Shown: in pieces, positions 49,977 to 59,236 of the stretch | Layout: every line of letters begins with the position of its first letter | How positions within the stretch are numbered: the first letter of the stretch is position 1 | Assembly (NCBI GenBank): GCA_038321775.1 | Contig: JBBQFI010000001.1 | Coordinates: 310,001-374,000 of the forward strand | Reading direction: 5' to 3' | DNA from: JBBQFI01 sp038321775 | Lineage (GTDB): Bacteria > Verrucomicrobiota > Verrucomicrobiia > Chthoniobacterales > UBA10450 | DNA length: 64,000 nucleotides | The notes under the pieces: model-generated | Told to the model about the DNA's origin: nothing | Databases searched by the model: none | What the model saw: the letters and a program-made list of their open reading frames with translations, nothing else | Position numbers and translations under genes: made by a program

Positions 49977-51272
49977 GTGATCGATCGTTATTCCCGACCG
50001 CAGATGCGCGAGATCTGGTCTGAGGCGCGCAAGTTTCAGATCTGGCTCGAAATTGAGACTCTCGCTTGCGAGGGGATGGCCGAGCTGGGGCAGATTCCGA
50101 AAGAGGACGCTGTTGAGATTCGTAAACGCGCACGCTTCTCGATTCCCGAGATTGCCGAAATAGAAAAGCGAACCAATCACGACGTCATCGCGTTTCTCGA
50201 AAACGTGGCCGCGTCAGTCGGTCCAGCCGCTCGCTGGATTCACCAAGGCCTGACTTCCTCCGACATTCTCGATACCACGCTCGCCGTGCAAATGACGGAG
50301 GCTTCGGACATTTTAGCGAATGATCTAAAGGATTTGCGTGCGGCGGTCGCCACGCGCGCGCGAGAGTTCAAAGCCACGCCAATGATCGGACGCAGTCACG
50401 GCATCCATGCAGAGCCCATTACCTTTGGACTAAAGCTTGCGCTGATGTTTGACGAATTCGGTCGCGCGGAAGAACGCCTCGCTCAGACAAGGGAGCGAAT
50501 CCGGGTGGGAAAATTAAGCGGCGCGGTCGGAACGCATGCTCATCTTAATCCTGCAATTGAGCGCTCCGTTTGTGAGAAGCTCGGATTGAAAGCGGCGACA
50601 TTATCAACGCAGATCATCCAGCGAGATCGCCACGCGGAATTTCTCGGCACGCTGGCGTTGATCGCGTCGAGCATTGATCGCTGGGCGACGGAATTGCGGC
50701 ATCTGCAACGCACCGAGGTTCTGGAAGTGGAGGAATTTTTTGGCGAAGGACAAAAGGGAAGTTCGGCCATGCCGCATAAACGCAACCCGATTACCGGTGA
50801 ACGATTGAGTGGGCTTGCCCGGGTTATTCGCGGTAACGCAATGGCGGCGCTGGAGAATGTCGCGCTCTGGCATGAACGCGACATCAGTCACTCCAGCGCG
50901 GAGCGGGTCATCCTTCCCGATTCCTGCATTCTGCTCGATTACATGCTCGATAAAATGCGCGATTTGGTGGCACGCCTCCAGGTTTACCCGGAACATATGT
51001 TGCAAAATCTCGGCCTAACGAAAGGTTTGTATTGCAGCCAATCGATTCTGCTCGCACTCACGCGCAAAGGCGCCGAGCGCAAAAACGCTTACGAAGCGGT
51101 GCAGCGTGCGGCCATAAAAACATGGAAGGGAAATGAGTCCTTCGCAACGAACGCGAAACGCGAGCCGGAAATCAAAGCGGCGCTCTCCGATGCGGAAATC
51201 GATCAGCTTTGCTCGCTTGAAACTCATTTTCGTTACGTCGACGAAACGTTTCACGCGCTTGGTTTGGAATGA
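49977..51272 (+). CDS. purB: Adenylosuccinate lyase
   Basis: A 431-residue member of the fumarase/aspartase superfamily, acting twice in purine synthesis. The signature GSSAMPHKRNPITGE is present, as are TSSDILDTTLAVQ and GRSHGIHAEPITFG. The start is GTG at 49977 (MIDRYSRPQMREIW, the normal N-terminus). purE lies separately at 57741. Confidence 0.95.
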   Translation: MIDRYSRPQMREIWSEARKFQIWLEIETLACEGMAELGQIPKEDAVEIRKRARFSIPEIAEIEKRTNHDVIAFLENVAASVGPAARWIHQGLTSSDILDTTLAVQMTEASDILANDLKDLRAAVATRAREFKATPMIGRSHGIHAEPITFGLKLALMFDEFGRAEERLAQTRERIRVGKLSGAVGTHAHLNPAIERSVCEKLGLKAATLSTQIIQRDRHAEFLGTLALIASSIDRWATELRHLQRTEVLEVEEFFGEGQKGSSAMPHKRNPITGERLSGLARVIRGNAMAALENVALWHERDISHSSAERVILPDSCILLDYMLDKMRDLVARLQVYPEHMLQNLGLTKGLYCSQSILLALTRKGAERKNAYEAVQRAAIKTWKGNESFATNAKREPEIKAALSDAEIDQLCSLETHFRYVDETFHALGLE

Positions 51273-51277
51273 ATGGT

Positions 51278-51392
51278 CTCGGGTAGGGTGGGCGTCCCGC
51301 CCGCCGGTTTCGGCATCTTGCCGAAACAATCTTTGTTCTGGATTTTGCATCGGCGAAAGTTTCGCGATGGCGAGACGCCCACCCAACCCGAG
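51278..51392. repeat. Long inverted repeat with internal hairpins
   Basis: Arms CTCGGGTAGGGTGGGCGTC (51278-51296) and GACGCCCACCCAACCCGAG (51374-51392) pair except for one position. Inside is GTTTCGGCATCTTGCCGAAAC. It separates two convergent genes and may act as a bidirectional terminator. Confidence 0.85.
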
Positions 51393-51394
51393 AA

Positions 51395-52630
51395 TTACTC
51401 GAAGCGCAGCGCCTCAATCGGATCGAGCGCGGCCGCCCGGTAAGCGGGATAGAATCCGAATCCGATTCCGATCGCGGAACAGACAACCAGGCCGGCAATG
51501 GCCCACCCCCAGGGAAAAATCAGATCCACCTTCAAAGCCAGCGCAAGCAAATCTCCGCCGATTACTCCGAGCAAAATTCCGACGATGCCGCCCGCTTCCG
51601 AGATGAACACGGCTTCGGTCAGGAATTGCCGGAGAATATCGCGACTGCGTGCGCCGATTGATTTACGAATGCCGATTTCCTTCGTTCGTTCCGTCACGCT
51701 CACCAACATGATGTTCATGATGCCGATGCCCGCCGCGAGCAACGCGATGAAACTGATGACGAAAGCGCCGATGCTCACAATCCCGGCGACGGACACAAAC
51801 GCGCTCTTGAGCGAATCGTTCGTGTAAACCTCAAAGTCGTTAGGCTGATCGGCCCGCAGGCCGCGCGCCGTGCGCATCGCACCAACGGCGCGATCGAAGG
51901 TGCGATTGTAAAGCTGCTGCGAAACCGATTGCGTGGCGATGTTCACTGTCCGTTTCACCGAACCGAAATCCTCGAAGAAACGCGTGAGCGGCATGATGGC
52001 GATATCATCCTGGCTTTGTCCGAAAGCAGATCCCTTTTCTTCGAACACACCGATGATCGTATAAGTGTGACCGCTGAGCTTGATCACCTTGCCGATAGGC
52101 GATTCATGCGGGAAGAGCCGCTTCTCAATTTTCTTACCGACGACGAGAACGCTCCGTGCGAACTCCACATCCTCGTCGGTGATGTTGCGGCCGTAGCCGA
52201 CGGGATAAGCATTCGCGATGGTAAAATTCTTGTTAGTTCCCGCGATCGTGATGCTCGGTGTTGTCTTGATTCCGTTGTAAACCGCCTGTTTCCCGTCATC
52301 GAAACTCTTCAGACAAATGGCGGAAGCAATGCCTGCCATGATCTCGGAATAACGCAGTGCTTCACGATATGTGATGTTGTGTCGGTTTGCGTATTTCTCC
52401 TGGTTCTTACCGCCAGCGCTGAAATTGATCGGATACTTGGCGAATTGAAAAATATTTGCGCCGAGAATGTTTATTCCCGATTCGATCGAACCCTGAAGCG
52501 CTCCGATCGCGGTCATGACCGAAATGACGGAGAAAACGCCGATCGTAATGCCGGTCATGGTCAACCCGGTCCGAAGTTTATTTGTGCCGAGCGAAGACAT
52601 CGCCATGGCCAGGATTTCGCGGAATTTCAT
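51395..52630 (-). CDS. MacB/FtsX-like ABC transporter permease (second)
   Basis: A 411-residue membrane protein: N-terminal helix (about 20-42), a large periplasmic MacB-type core domain, and three C-terminal helices. ERTKEIGIRKSIGARSRDI is the FtsX-family signature after the second helix. The topology suits a mechanotransmission exporter rather than a channel. It is paralogous to the permease 5 bp upstream, so the complex may be a heterodimer. Confidence 0.87.
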   Translation of the reverse strand: MKFREILAMAMSSLGTNKLRTGLTMTGITIGVFSVISVMTAIGALQGSIESGINILGANIFQFAKYPINFSAGGKNQEKYANRHNITYREALRYSEIMAGIASAICLKSFDDGKQAVYNGIKTTPSITIAGTNKNFTIANAYPVGYGRNITDEDVEFARSVLVVGKKIEKRLFPHESPIGKVIKLSGHTYTIIGVFEEKGSAFGQSQDDIAIMPLTRFFEDFGSVKRTVNIATQSVSQQLYNRTFDRAVGAMRTARGLRADQPNDFEVYTNDSLKSAFVSVAGIVSIGAFVISFIALLAAGIGIMNIMLVSVTERTKEIGIRKSIGARSRDILRQFLTEAVFISEAGGIVGILLGVIGGDLLALALKVDLIFPWGWAIAGLVVCSAIGIGFGFYPAYRAAALDPIEALRFE

Positions 52631-52634
52631 ACCA

Positions 52635-53885
52635 TCACTCGTATCGGAGCGCGGTTACGGGATCGAGACGAGACGCGGTCCAAGCCGGCGCAAAGCCGGA
52701 GACCAAACCGGTCATCACCGAAACGAACATGCTGATCAGCACAAGGCCCAGGGAAAAATGAATCGGAAAAGAAGGAAATGCTGAGGCGATGGAAAGGCAG
52801 AGCAGATAGGCAAAAAACAATCCGATAAATCCGCCGACCAAACACAGCGCTGTCGATTCGATAAGGAACTGCAACAGAATTGTCTGTCGGCGCGCACCGA
52901 GCGCTTTGCGCGTGCCGATCTCCTTCGTTCGTTCCTTCACGCTCACAAAGGTGATGTTCATGATTCCGATCGCGCCCACAAAAAGCGAAAGACCCGTAAT
53001 GAACAATCCAGCGACCGCGATGGAATTTTTCACCGGATCGAGCGTGCTCTTAAACGCTTCCTGTTCGTTAACGGTAAAATCGTCGCTCTTTTCCGGCGGC
53101 AAACCGCGCACCCGCCGCATCAAGCCGATCAGCTCATCTTTTGCATCCGCCAGTTTAGTTTTGTCTTTTACTTTCACGCGAATATCCGATTCGCTTTTCG
53201 CGCTGAAATATTTTTTGAAAGCGGGCAGGGGAATCACAACGAGCGAATCCCAACTGAATAATCCAAGAAACGTTCCCTGCCGCGAATTGACGCCGACGAC
53301 CTTGAACGGTTGCCCATTGATTAAAACCGACTTGTTCAGCGGGTTTCCCGTGGGAAAGAGCGCATCGGCCACGTCGTAACCGATCACGCAAACGTTGTTG
53401 CCGCCGCGTGATTCAATTTCGTTAATGAAGCGACCTTCCTGACAATCGACGGTGGAGGTCAGAATGAAATCGGACGTCGTGCCGAGAACGAAGACGTTGT
53501 TCACCTGATTATCTTGGTACTTCACGCTGCGCAAAAAACTCGACGTTGGAACAGCGATGACGAGATTGGAATTCGGCGACGCCGCAATCATGTGATTGAG
53601 TTGCTCGGCATATTCCGTTTTGATTTTCTTGCGATCGCGATATTTCCACCAATCGTCGACGCGCGCCCAGGGCCACTGTTCGACGTAAAGCACGTCTTCA
53701 CCGAGGACGGACATGCTTTTGTCGAATCCGATCTGGATTCCCGAGATCGCCGTTCCCATCAGTGTGACGGCGACGATGCCGATGATCACCCCGAGCGCGG
53801 TAAGCATGGAACGCGTTTTATTCGCACGCATTTGTGCTGCCGCGATTTTCCAACTCTCGGTCAATTCGTAGAGAAAGCGCTTCAT
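52635..53885 (-). CDS. MacB/FtsX-like ABC transporter permease (first)
   Basis: A 416-residue protein with the same layout as the downstream permease; ERTKEIGTRKALGARRQTIL is the FtsX signature and RSMLTALGVIIGIVAVTLM the first helix. It starts 3 bp after the ATPase stop codon, and that stop lies in a copy of the iterated 9-mer. It is part of a four-gene adaptor-ATPase-permease-permease operon. Confidence 0.88.
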   Translation of the reverse strand: MKRFLYELTESWKIAAAQMRANKTRSMLTALGVIIGIVAVTLMGTAISGIQIGFDKSMSVLGEDVLYVEQWPWARVDDWWKYRDRKKIKTEYAEQLNHMIAASPNSNLVIAVPTSSFLRSVKYQDNQVNNVFVLGTTSDFILTSTVDCQEGRFINEIESRGGNNVCVIGYDVADALFPTGNPLNKSVLINGQPFKVVGVNSRQGTFLGLFSWDSLVVIPLPAFKKYFSAKSESDIRVKVKDKTKLADAKDELIGLMRRVRGLPPEKSDDFTVNEQEAFKSTLDPVKNSIAVAGLFITGLSLFVGAIGIMNITFVSVKERTKEIGTRKALGARRQTILLQFLIESTALCLVGGFIGLFFAYLLCLSIASAFPSFPIHFSLGLVLISMFVSVMTGLVSGFAPAWTASRLDPVTALRYE

Positions 53886-53888
53886 TCG

Positions 53889-54635
53889 TTAGGCAACATT
53901 ATCGCTTTCGATCAAACCATCGCGCAGGTGAACGACGCGCCGAGCGTGACGCGAAATATCCAGTTCATGCGTCACGAGCACGATGGTATGGCCGTTTTGA
54001 TAGAGACTTTCGAACAACGCCATAATTTCTTCGCCCGTTTTCGAGTCAAGGTTTCCGGTCGGTTCGTCCGCGAGAATGATGGAAGGGTTATTGACGAGAG
54101 CGCGAGCAATCGCCACGCGCTGGCGTTGCCCACCCGACAGTTCGTTAGGCTTATGATGCAGACGGTCGCCTAAGCCGACATTTTGCAGCGCCCCCATCGC
54201 GCGTCGCTCGCGCGTCTCCGGATCGATGCCGGCGTAAATCAGCGGCAGCTCGACGTTGTGCAAACTATTTGAGCGCGGCAACAAATTGAATGTTTGAAAA
54301 ACAAAACCGATTTCGCGATTCCGGATGGCTGCCAGTTCGTCGCCATTCATTTCCGATACATTCTTGCCATTGAATTCGTAGCGACCTGAACTCGGCGTGT
54401 CCAGACAACCGACCATGTTCATGAGCGTCGACTTGCCGCTGCCGCTCGGTCCCATGATGGCGATGTATTCGTTGCGATGAATACGCAAAGTGACGCCGCG
54501 CAATGCGTGTACGGTTTCCTCGCCCATGATGTAATGGCGCGAGATGTTTTCGATATCGATCACCACAGGACCGCGCGGCTGCGTCGCAGTCGGGACCGCG
54601 ATCTCAGGCGGCGGCGGTGCTATCACCGCGTTCAC
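53889..54635 (-). CDS. ABC transporter ATPase (LolD/MacB type)
   Basis: A 248-residue ATPase. Walker A is GPSGSGKSTLMN, the signature is LSGGQRQRVAIARA, Walker B is ILADEPTGNLD and the switch His is in VTHELDIS. The first 25 residues are Pro-rich. The start is GTG at 54635, directly abutting the adaptor stop. It powers the two permeases encoded downstream. Confidence 0.93.
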   Translation of the reverse strand: MNAVIAPPPPEIAVPTATQPRGPVVIDIENISRHYIMGEETVHALRGVTLRIHRNEYIAIMGPSGSGKSTLMNMVGCLDTPSSGRYEFNGKNVSEMNGDELAAIRNREIGFVFQTFNLLPRSNSLHNVELPLIYAGIDPETRERRAMGALQNVGLGDRLHHKPNELSGGQRQRVAIARALVNNPSIILADEPTGNLDSKTGEEIMALFESLYQNGHTIVLVTHELDISRHARRVVHLRDGLIESDNVA

Positions 54636-55994
54636 TTATTTTGCTCCCTCTTTATCGAGCGTGACCTTGGCGCCGTCCTTCAATTTCCGGCTGATCGCGC
54701 TGTAACTTCCAGATATCACGTCATCGTCCTGCTTCACGCCGCTTTTAATTTCCATGTAAGCGTCGTCTGCGATTCCGGTTGTTACCTTGGCCCAGTGCGC
54801 CTTTCCGCCGCTCATGGTGAAAACGCCCTTTTGCAATCTCTCCCGTTCTTCCTTTTCCTGCTGCTTGGTTAGGCGATCGTTTACTGTTTCGGCGTTGTTG
54901 TCGCTTTTTTCCCGCGCCGCAACCTTCTGTTTATTCTTTTCAATGTCTTCGGGACTCATGCTCGTATCGCCCGTGCGAATCGTCACGCTTTGCATCGGCA
55001 CCGCAATCACATCCTTCACCACATCTGTTTGAATATCCGCGGTGCAGCTAAGGCCCGGGCGCAATCGCACATCATGATCGGTGATTTCAATTTTCACTTC
55101 GAAATTTGTCACCTCTTCCTGCGTTCCGGTGCCGGTTGTTTTCCCGGTATTGGCAATCTGCTGCACGGCGCCGCTGAATTTGCGATCGTTGTACGCGTCG
55201 ATCGTGACCCTCGCTTTGTCGCCGACTTTCACTTTTACGACATCGTTCTCATTCACATCGACCACAGCCTGCATGTGGCTGAGATCCGCCACACGCATCA
55301 CTTCGGTGCCGGCAAATTGATTGGTCGCGACCACGCGCTCGCCCAATTTACTGTTCAGAACGGTGATCGTTCCATCCATCGGTGAGTAGATCGTTGTTTT
55401 CGAAAGCGCGTCGCGCGCCTGACTCGAGCTCGCTTCCGCCTGTTCGATTTGGTGCACCGAGCTTTCGAACGTATTTTTGGCGACATCGGACGCGGCCTGC
55501 GCAGTAGTAAACTCCGATTCGGAAATCATCTTCTTGTTGAACAGATCCTGGCTTCGCTTCAAATCCTGCTCCGCTTTCGTCATCGAAGCTTTTTGCTGAA
55601 GATTTGTTGCGCGCGCCGAACTGATCGCAGCTTCCTGTTGTTCGAGCAGCGCCTTGTACGAATCCGGTTTGATCTTCAAAAGCAGGTCATCTTTTTTGAC
55701 GGCCTTTCCATCTTCCACGGGGAGTTCGATAATCTCACCGGCAACCTCAGGGGAAATCTTCACTTCCGTTTCCGGCTGCACTTTCCCGGTCGCGGAGACG
55801 GTTTGCACAATTGTTTTGCGCACCGCTTTTTCCGTCACGACTGGGATCGGTTTCTCGCGTTTGCTCGCGATAATGGAGATAATAATGATCAGCAGGAGAA
55901 GGCCGATCGACCCGAAGATGATGGTACGTTTCCGCCGCGCTCGGTGTTTTTTCGGCGTGGATGTGATCTCAGACTTTTCTAGCGTTTGATGCAT
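54636..55994 (-). CDS. MacA/HlyD-like periplasmic adaptor
   Basis: A 452-residue membrane-fusion protein: an N-terminal anchor helix (about 25-42), a lipoyl-like domain (KISPEVAGEIIELPVEDG), a coiled-coil hairpin (about 110-200) and beta-barrel domains. Between about residues 350 and 400 there is a highly charged insert (Lys/Glu/Asn/Gln-rich, around SPEDIEKNKQKVAAREK) before the last domain; it looks longer than usual for MacA. It probably links the ABC permeases to an outer-membrane TolC-like channel, which is not encoded here. Confidence 0.88.
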   Translation of the reverse strand: MHQTLEKSEITSTPKKHRARRKRTIIFGSIGLLLLIIIISIIASKREKPIPVVTEKAVRKTIVQTVSATGKVQPETEVKISPEVAGEIIELPVEDGKAVKKDDLLLKIKPDSYKALLEQQEAAISSARATNLQQKASMTKAEQDLKRSQDLFNKKMISESEFTTAQAASDVAKNTFESSVHQIEQAEASSSQARDALSKTTIYSPMDGTITVLNSKLGERVVATNQFAGTEVMRVADLSHMQAVVDVNENDVVKVKVGDKARVTIDAYNDRKFSGAVQQIANTGKTTGTGTQEEVTNFEVKIEITDHDVRLRPGLSCTADIQTDVVKDVIAVPMQSVTIRTGDTSMSPEDIEKNKQKVAAREKSDNNAETVNDRLTKQQEKEERERLQKGVFTMSGGKAHWAKVTTGIADDAYMEIKSGVKQDDDVISGSYSAISRKLKDGAKVTLDKEGAK

Positions 55995-56057
55995 GTGCGC
56001 AGACGGGGAGGTCAGACTTGTGAGAAATAATACAGTTTAGCCATTTGCAAAAGCAAA

Positions 56058-56089
56058 AGCCGCTACTATCCAAACATTAGGATGCGGCT
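56058..56089 (-). terminator. Possible terminator overlapping the queG stop codon
   Basis: On the minus strand AGCCGC-ATCC-TAATGTTT-GGAT-AGTA-GCGGCT is followed by TTTGCTTTT. The stem begins within the last codons of queG. The stem has an internal bulge, so strength is uncertain. Confidence 0.5.
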
Positions 56090-57141
56090 ACGGCTTGTTT
56101 GGATTCAGCAATCTGGTTTGTGCGGCGGGTAATTTGATCGATCGCCCACGCGGCATGCTCGGCGATCAATGGCTCAGAATCGCCTCGCGCTCGTTCGAGG
56201 AAGGGGAGATCGCTCTCCGTCCCAACATTACCAAGAGCCACGCAAACATTGCGCAAAAAGCCGCGACGCTTGATCCGTTTGATCGGAGAACCGCGAAAGA
56301 GTGTGCGAAACTCCGCTTCATCGAGCCGCAGAAAATCCCTCAACTGCATTTGCGCCACTGCAGGGCGCGCTGCAAAAGTAGCCTCCCGTGAAACGCGCGC
56401 GAAACGATTCCAGGGACATGCGTCGAGGCAATCGTCACAGCCATAAATGCGGTCGCCAATCAGCGGGCGCAGTTCGAGCGGAATTGAACCTTTCAATTCG
56501 ATCGTGAGGTAAGAAATGCAACGACGCGCATCGAGTCGGTGCGGTTCTGTAATGGCATTGGTTGGACAGGCTGTGATGCAACGCGTGCAACTGCCGCAGC
56601 GATCGCGTTGCGGTAGATCAGGCGTGAGATCGAGTGTGCTAAGAACTTCCGCAAGAAAAAACCAGGTGCCGAGATTCGTGTCGATCAACATTGTACTTTT
56701 GCCATGCCAACCGATTCCGGCTTCGGCTGCGTAATCGCGTTCCAACACCGGCCCCGTGTCGACATAGCATTTCTGCACACCGCCGTGCTCGCGCAGCAAT
56801 CTATCGATCGACTCCAGTTTCTTCTCAATCGTATCGTGATAGTCATCGCCCCACGCATAACGAGCAATTCTTCCCGGCTGTGTTCTCACTTCTTCGCCCT
56901 GCCAGTAATTCATCGCGAAAACGATAACGGAACGTGCGCCGGGTAGAACTGCCTGCGGATCCCGGCGTTTGCTTTCGCCGCGCTCCATCCATTCCATTTC
57001 ACCGGCAGCGCCCTCCCGCAGCCATTCACTGAACGCATCTCCATGTCGCGGCGAATCGCAACGCGCGATGCGACAAGCATCGAATCTGAGTTCGGCCGCC
57101 AGTCGCAGAACTTCTGCGCGGATGGATTCTTCACAGTTCAT
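56077..57141 (-). CDS. queG: Epoxyqueuosine reductase
   Basis: A 354-residue enzyme for the last step of queuosine synthesis in tRNA, using cobalamin and two [4Fe-4S] clusters. Cluster ligands are CGSCTRCITACPTNA and CDDCLDACPWNRF. The C-terminal HEAT-like part (VALGNVGTESDLPFLERA) is typical. The ATG at 57141 lies 2 bp after the aroK stop, so the long upstream frame is discarded. Other queuosine genes are not in the window. Confidence 0.93.
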   Translation of the reverse strand: MNCEESIRAEVLRLAAELRFDACRIARCDSPRHGDAFSEWLREGAAGEMEWMERGESKRRDPQAVLPGARSVIVFAMNYWQGEEVRTQPGRIARYAWGDDYHDTIEKKLESIDRLLREHGGVQKCYVDTGPVLERDYAAEAGIGWHGKSTMLIDTNLGTWFFLAEVLSTLDLTPDLPQRDRCGSCTRCITACPTNAITEPHRLDARRCISYLTIELKGSIPLELRPLIGDRIYGCDDCLDACPWNRFARVSREATFAARPAVAQMQLRDFLRLDEAEFRTLFRGSPIKRIKRRGFLRNVCVALGNVGTESDLPFLERARGDSEPLIAEHAAWAIDQITRRTNQIAESKQAVAAS

Positions 57142-57143
57142 CG

Positions 57144-57674
57144 CTAATCTTTTGTCACGGTGCGGAGATTTTGCAGGATAAAATCGCAAACCTCGCTTTG
57201 ATCGAGCTGCGATGTATCGACGGTAAGATCCGCGATGGATCCGTAGAGCGGCAACCGTTTTACCATAAGTTCCTTCATCGTGGCGCGTGGATCTGCGGTG
57301 CGGAGGAGGGGACGCGAAGCTCTTCGCGAAGCGCGCTCGAATAGTATTTCCTCGTTAGCTTCGAGATAGACAATCATTCCGAGCTGACGCAGCAAATTAC
57401 GATTCTCTTCCCGAAGAACAATCCCGCCACCCGTCACAATAATTGCGGCATGTTGTGATTCAAAAGTTCGCAGCACTTCGTTTTCGGCTTCGCGGAAAGC
57501 ATCTTCGCCATGCTGTTCGAAGACTTGCGAGATCGATAAATTAAACTTCGCGCTAACCATTTCATCGGTGTCGAAACGGTGGAAACCGGTCCGTCTCTCC
57601 AGCCGTCGACCAACGGAGGATTTCCCGGCGCCCATGAGTCCAATTAAAACAATCGCTTGTCCGCGTTCAGCCAC
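57144..57674 (-). CDS. aroK: Shikimate kinase
   Basis: A 176-residue P-loop kinase of the chorismate pathway. Walker A is GLMGAGKSSVGRRL; the shikimate-binding Asp is in FDTDEMV, and GGGIVLREENR follows. The length is normal. It is divergent from purE (66 bp) and coupled to queG, which starts just after its stop. Confidence 0.92.
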   Translation of the reverse strand: MAERGQAIVLIGLMGAGKSSVGRRLERRTGFHRFDTDEMVSAKFNLSISQVFEQHGEDAFREAENEVLRTFESQHAAIIVTGGGIVLREENRNLLRQLGMIVYLEANEEILFERASRRASRPLLRTADPRATMKELMVKRLPLYGSIADLTVDTSQLDQSEVCDFILQNLRTVTKD

Positions 57675-57740
57675 AATTGAGACTACGTTCGCAAAAACCG
57701 CTTTACAACGCGAGCGGTTGCAAGAACTGATGATCGGATC

Positions 57741-58238
57741 ATGGCCGAATCAAAATCTCCAGCATTAGTGGCTGTCATCATGGGCAGCACGTCGGATTGG
57801 GACACAATGAAGAGTTGCGTCGAAACGCTCGGTCAACTCGGCGTTCCTAACGAAGCGCACGTTCTTTCCGCCCATCGCACCCCTGATGCAACGACGGAAC
57901 TCGCGCGCGGCGCAGCCGGTCGCGGCTTGCGTGTCATCATCGCCGCTGCTGGCGGCGCAGCGCATTTGGCAGGGGTTATCGCTGCGCATACTTGGCTACC
58001 GGTGTTGGGTGTCCCAATGTCATCGGCTCTGAATGGTTTGGATTCGTTACTCTCAATCGCGCAAATGCCAGGCGGAATTCCTGTGGGCACGCTTGCGATC
58101 GGCAAGGCCGGCGCGAAAAACGCGGCGTTGCTTGCAGCGAGTATTCTCGCTCTTTCCGACGAAACGATTCGCAAGAATCTTGAAGATTTTCGAAAGAAAC
58201 AAACGGCCGCGGTGCTCGAACAACGGCTGCCAAAGTGA
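57741..58238 (+). CDS. purE: N5-carboxyaminoimidazole ribonucleotide mutase, class I
   Basis: A 165-residue enzyme of purine synthesis. GSTSDWDTMKSC near the start and SAHRTPDATTE are the class I signatures; AGGAAHLAGVIAAHT and MPGGIPVGTLAIG complete the active site. The C-terminus overlaps the next start (GTGA). purK is not in the window. Confidence 0.95.
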   Translation: MAESKSPALVAVIMGSTSDWDTMKSCVETLGQLGVPNEAHVLSAHRTPDATTELARGAAGRGLRVIIAAAGGAAHLAGVIAAHTWLPVLGVPMSSALNGLDSLLSIAQMPGGIPVGTLAIGKAGAKNAALLAASILALSDETIRKNLEDFRKKQTAAVLEQRLPK

Positions 58239-59236
58239 AAACGAAAATTCTTCCTGCTCACTCGCAGGAAGAATGCGCGTGCGCCGTGCATGCAGCTGCG
58301 AAGCTTTTGCGCGAAGGCCAGATCGTTGCGCTTCCGACAGAAACTGTTTACGGACTCGCGGCCGATGCGCTTAATCCTGCGGCGGTCGCGCGAATCTTCG
58401 AGGCCAAGGCACGACCTCGCTTCGATCCTCTGATAGTTCATCTGCCCGGCATGGGCTGGCTGGAACAAGTCGCGAATATAAAAGATGAAACGCGTCCCTT
58501 ATTGGAAAAACTGGTCGCCAAATTCTGGCCTGGGCCGCTGACGTTTGTTTTGCCGCGCAGGAAAATAATTTCCCATCTTGTCACCGCGGGGCTCGACACG
58601 GTGGCGGTGCGGATGAGCGCGCATCCTGTCTTTGGGGAAATCATTCGCGAATTTGACCGGCCACTGGCGGCGCCGAGCGCTAATCGATTCGGCCGAATCA
58701 GTCCGACTACTGCCGAACATGTGCGCGATGAGCTCGACGGAAAAATCTCCCTGATTGTTGACGCAGGACGGACGGCGCACGGAATTGAATCAACTATCGT
58801 AGCAATTTTTCCGGACCGAATTGAAATGCTAAGACGCGGACCAATCACCGGCGAACAACTTGCGGAATTTGGAGCAACCGAATTGACGCGTGAGTCTACA
58901 GTGCGCGCGCCCGGACAACTTCCGTCTCATTACGCTCCGCAGACCGCGCTGGTATTAACAAACGATGCGAGCGCTTTCGATTTGTCCGGGAAAAAACGAT
59001 GCGGTCTGCTTTCCTGGCGAAATGCGTCCGAAGGATTTTCGGAAGTCAGAGTTCTAAGCAACAAAGGCGACATGCGCGAAGCAGCTGCGAATTTGTTTCG
59101 CTATTTGCGCGAACTCGATCACGCAAATCTTGATCTGATCGTGGCAGAGGAATTGCCTAACGAGGGTTTAGGCAAAGCGATTAACGATCGCTTGCGGCGT
59201 GCCGCTAACTCTGGTGCGCAAGGCACGCCTGAATAA
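58235..59236 (+). CDS. sua5: L-threonylcarbamoyladenylate synthase (Sua5 type)
   Basis: A 333-residue protein: a YrdC-like domain (about residues 10-205; LPTETVYGLAADAL, AAPSANRFGRISPT) plus a C-terminal Sua5 domain, so it is the long Sua5 form. It makes the activated intermediate for t6A at tRNA position 37. The start is GTG at 58235, overlapping purE. Its end overlaps convergent pyrG by 32 bp. A 9-mer copy encodes L-P-N-E near the C-terminus. Confidence 0.93.
   Translation: MKTKILPAHSQEECACAVHAAAKLLREGQIVALPTETVYGLAADALNPAAVARIFEAKARPRFDPLIVHLPGMGWLEQVANIKDETRPLLEKLVAKFWPGPLTFVLPRRKIISHLVTAGLDTVAVRMSAHPVFGEIIREFDRPLAAPSANRFGRISPTTAEHVRDELDGKISLIVDAGRTAHGIESTIVAIFPDRIEMLRRGPITGEQLAEFGATELTRESTVRAPGQLPSHYAPQTALVLTNDASAFDLSGKKRCGLLSWRNASEGFSEVRVLSNKGDMREAAANLFRYLRELDHANLDLIVAEELPNEGLGKAINDRLRRAANSGAQGTPE

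Noticed and set aside
57351..57360. CTCGTTAGCT and similar two-mismatch relatives of the 9-mer
   Set aside because: Two-mismatch forms are expected often by chance, so they were not counted.
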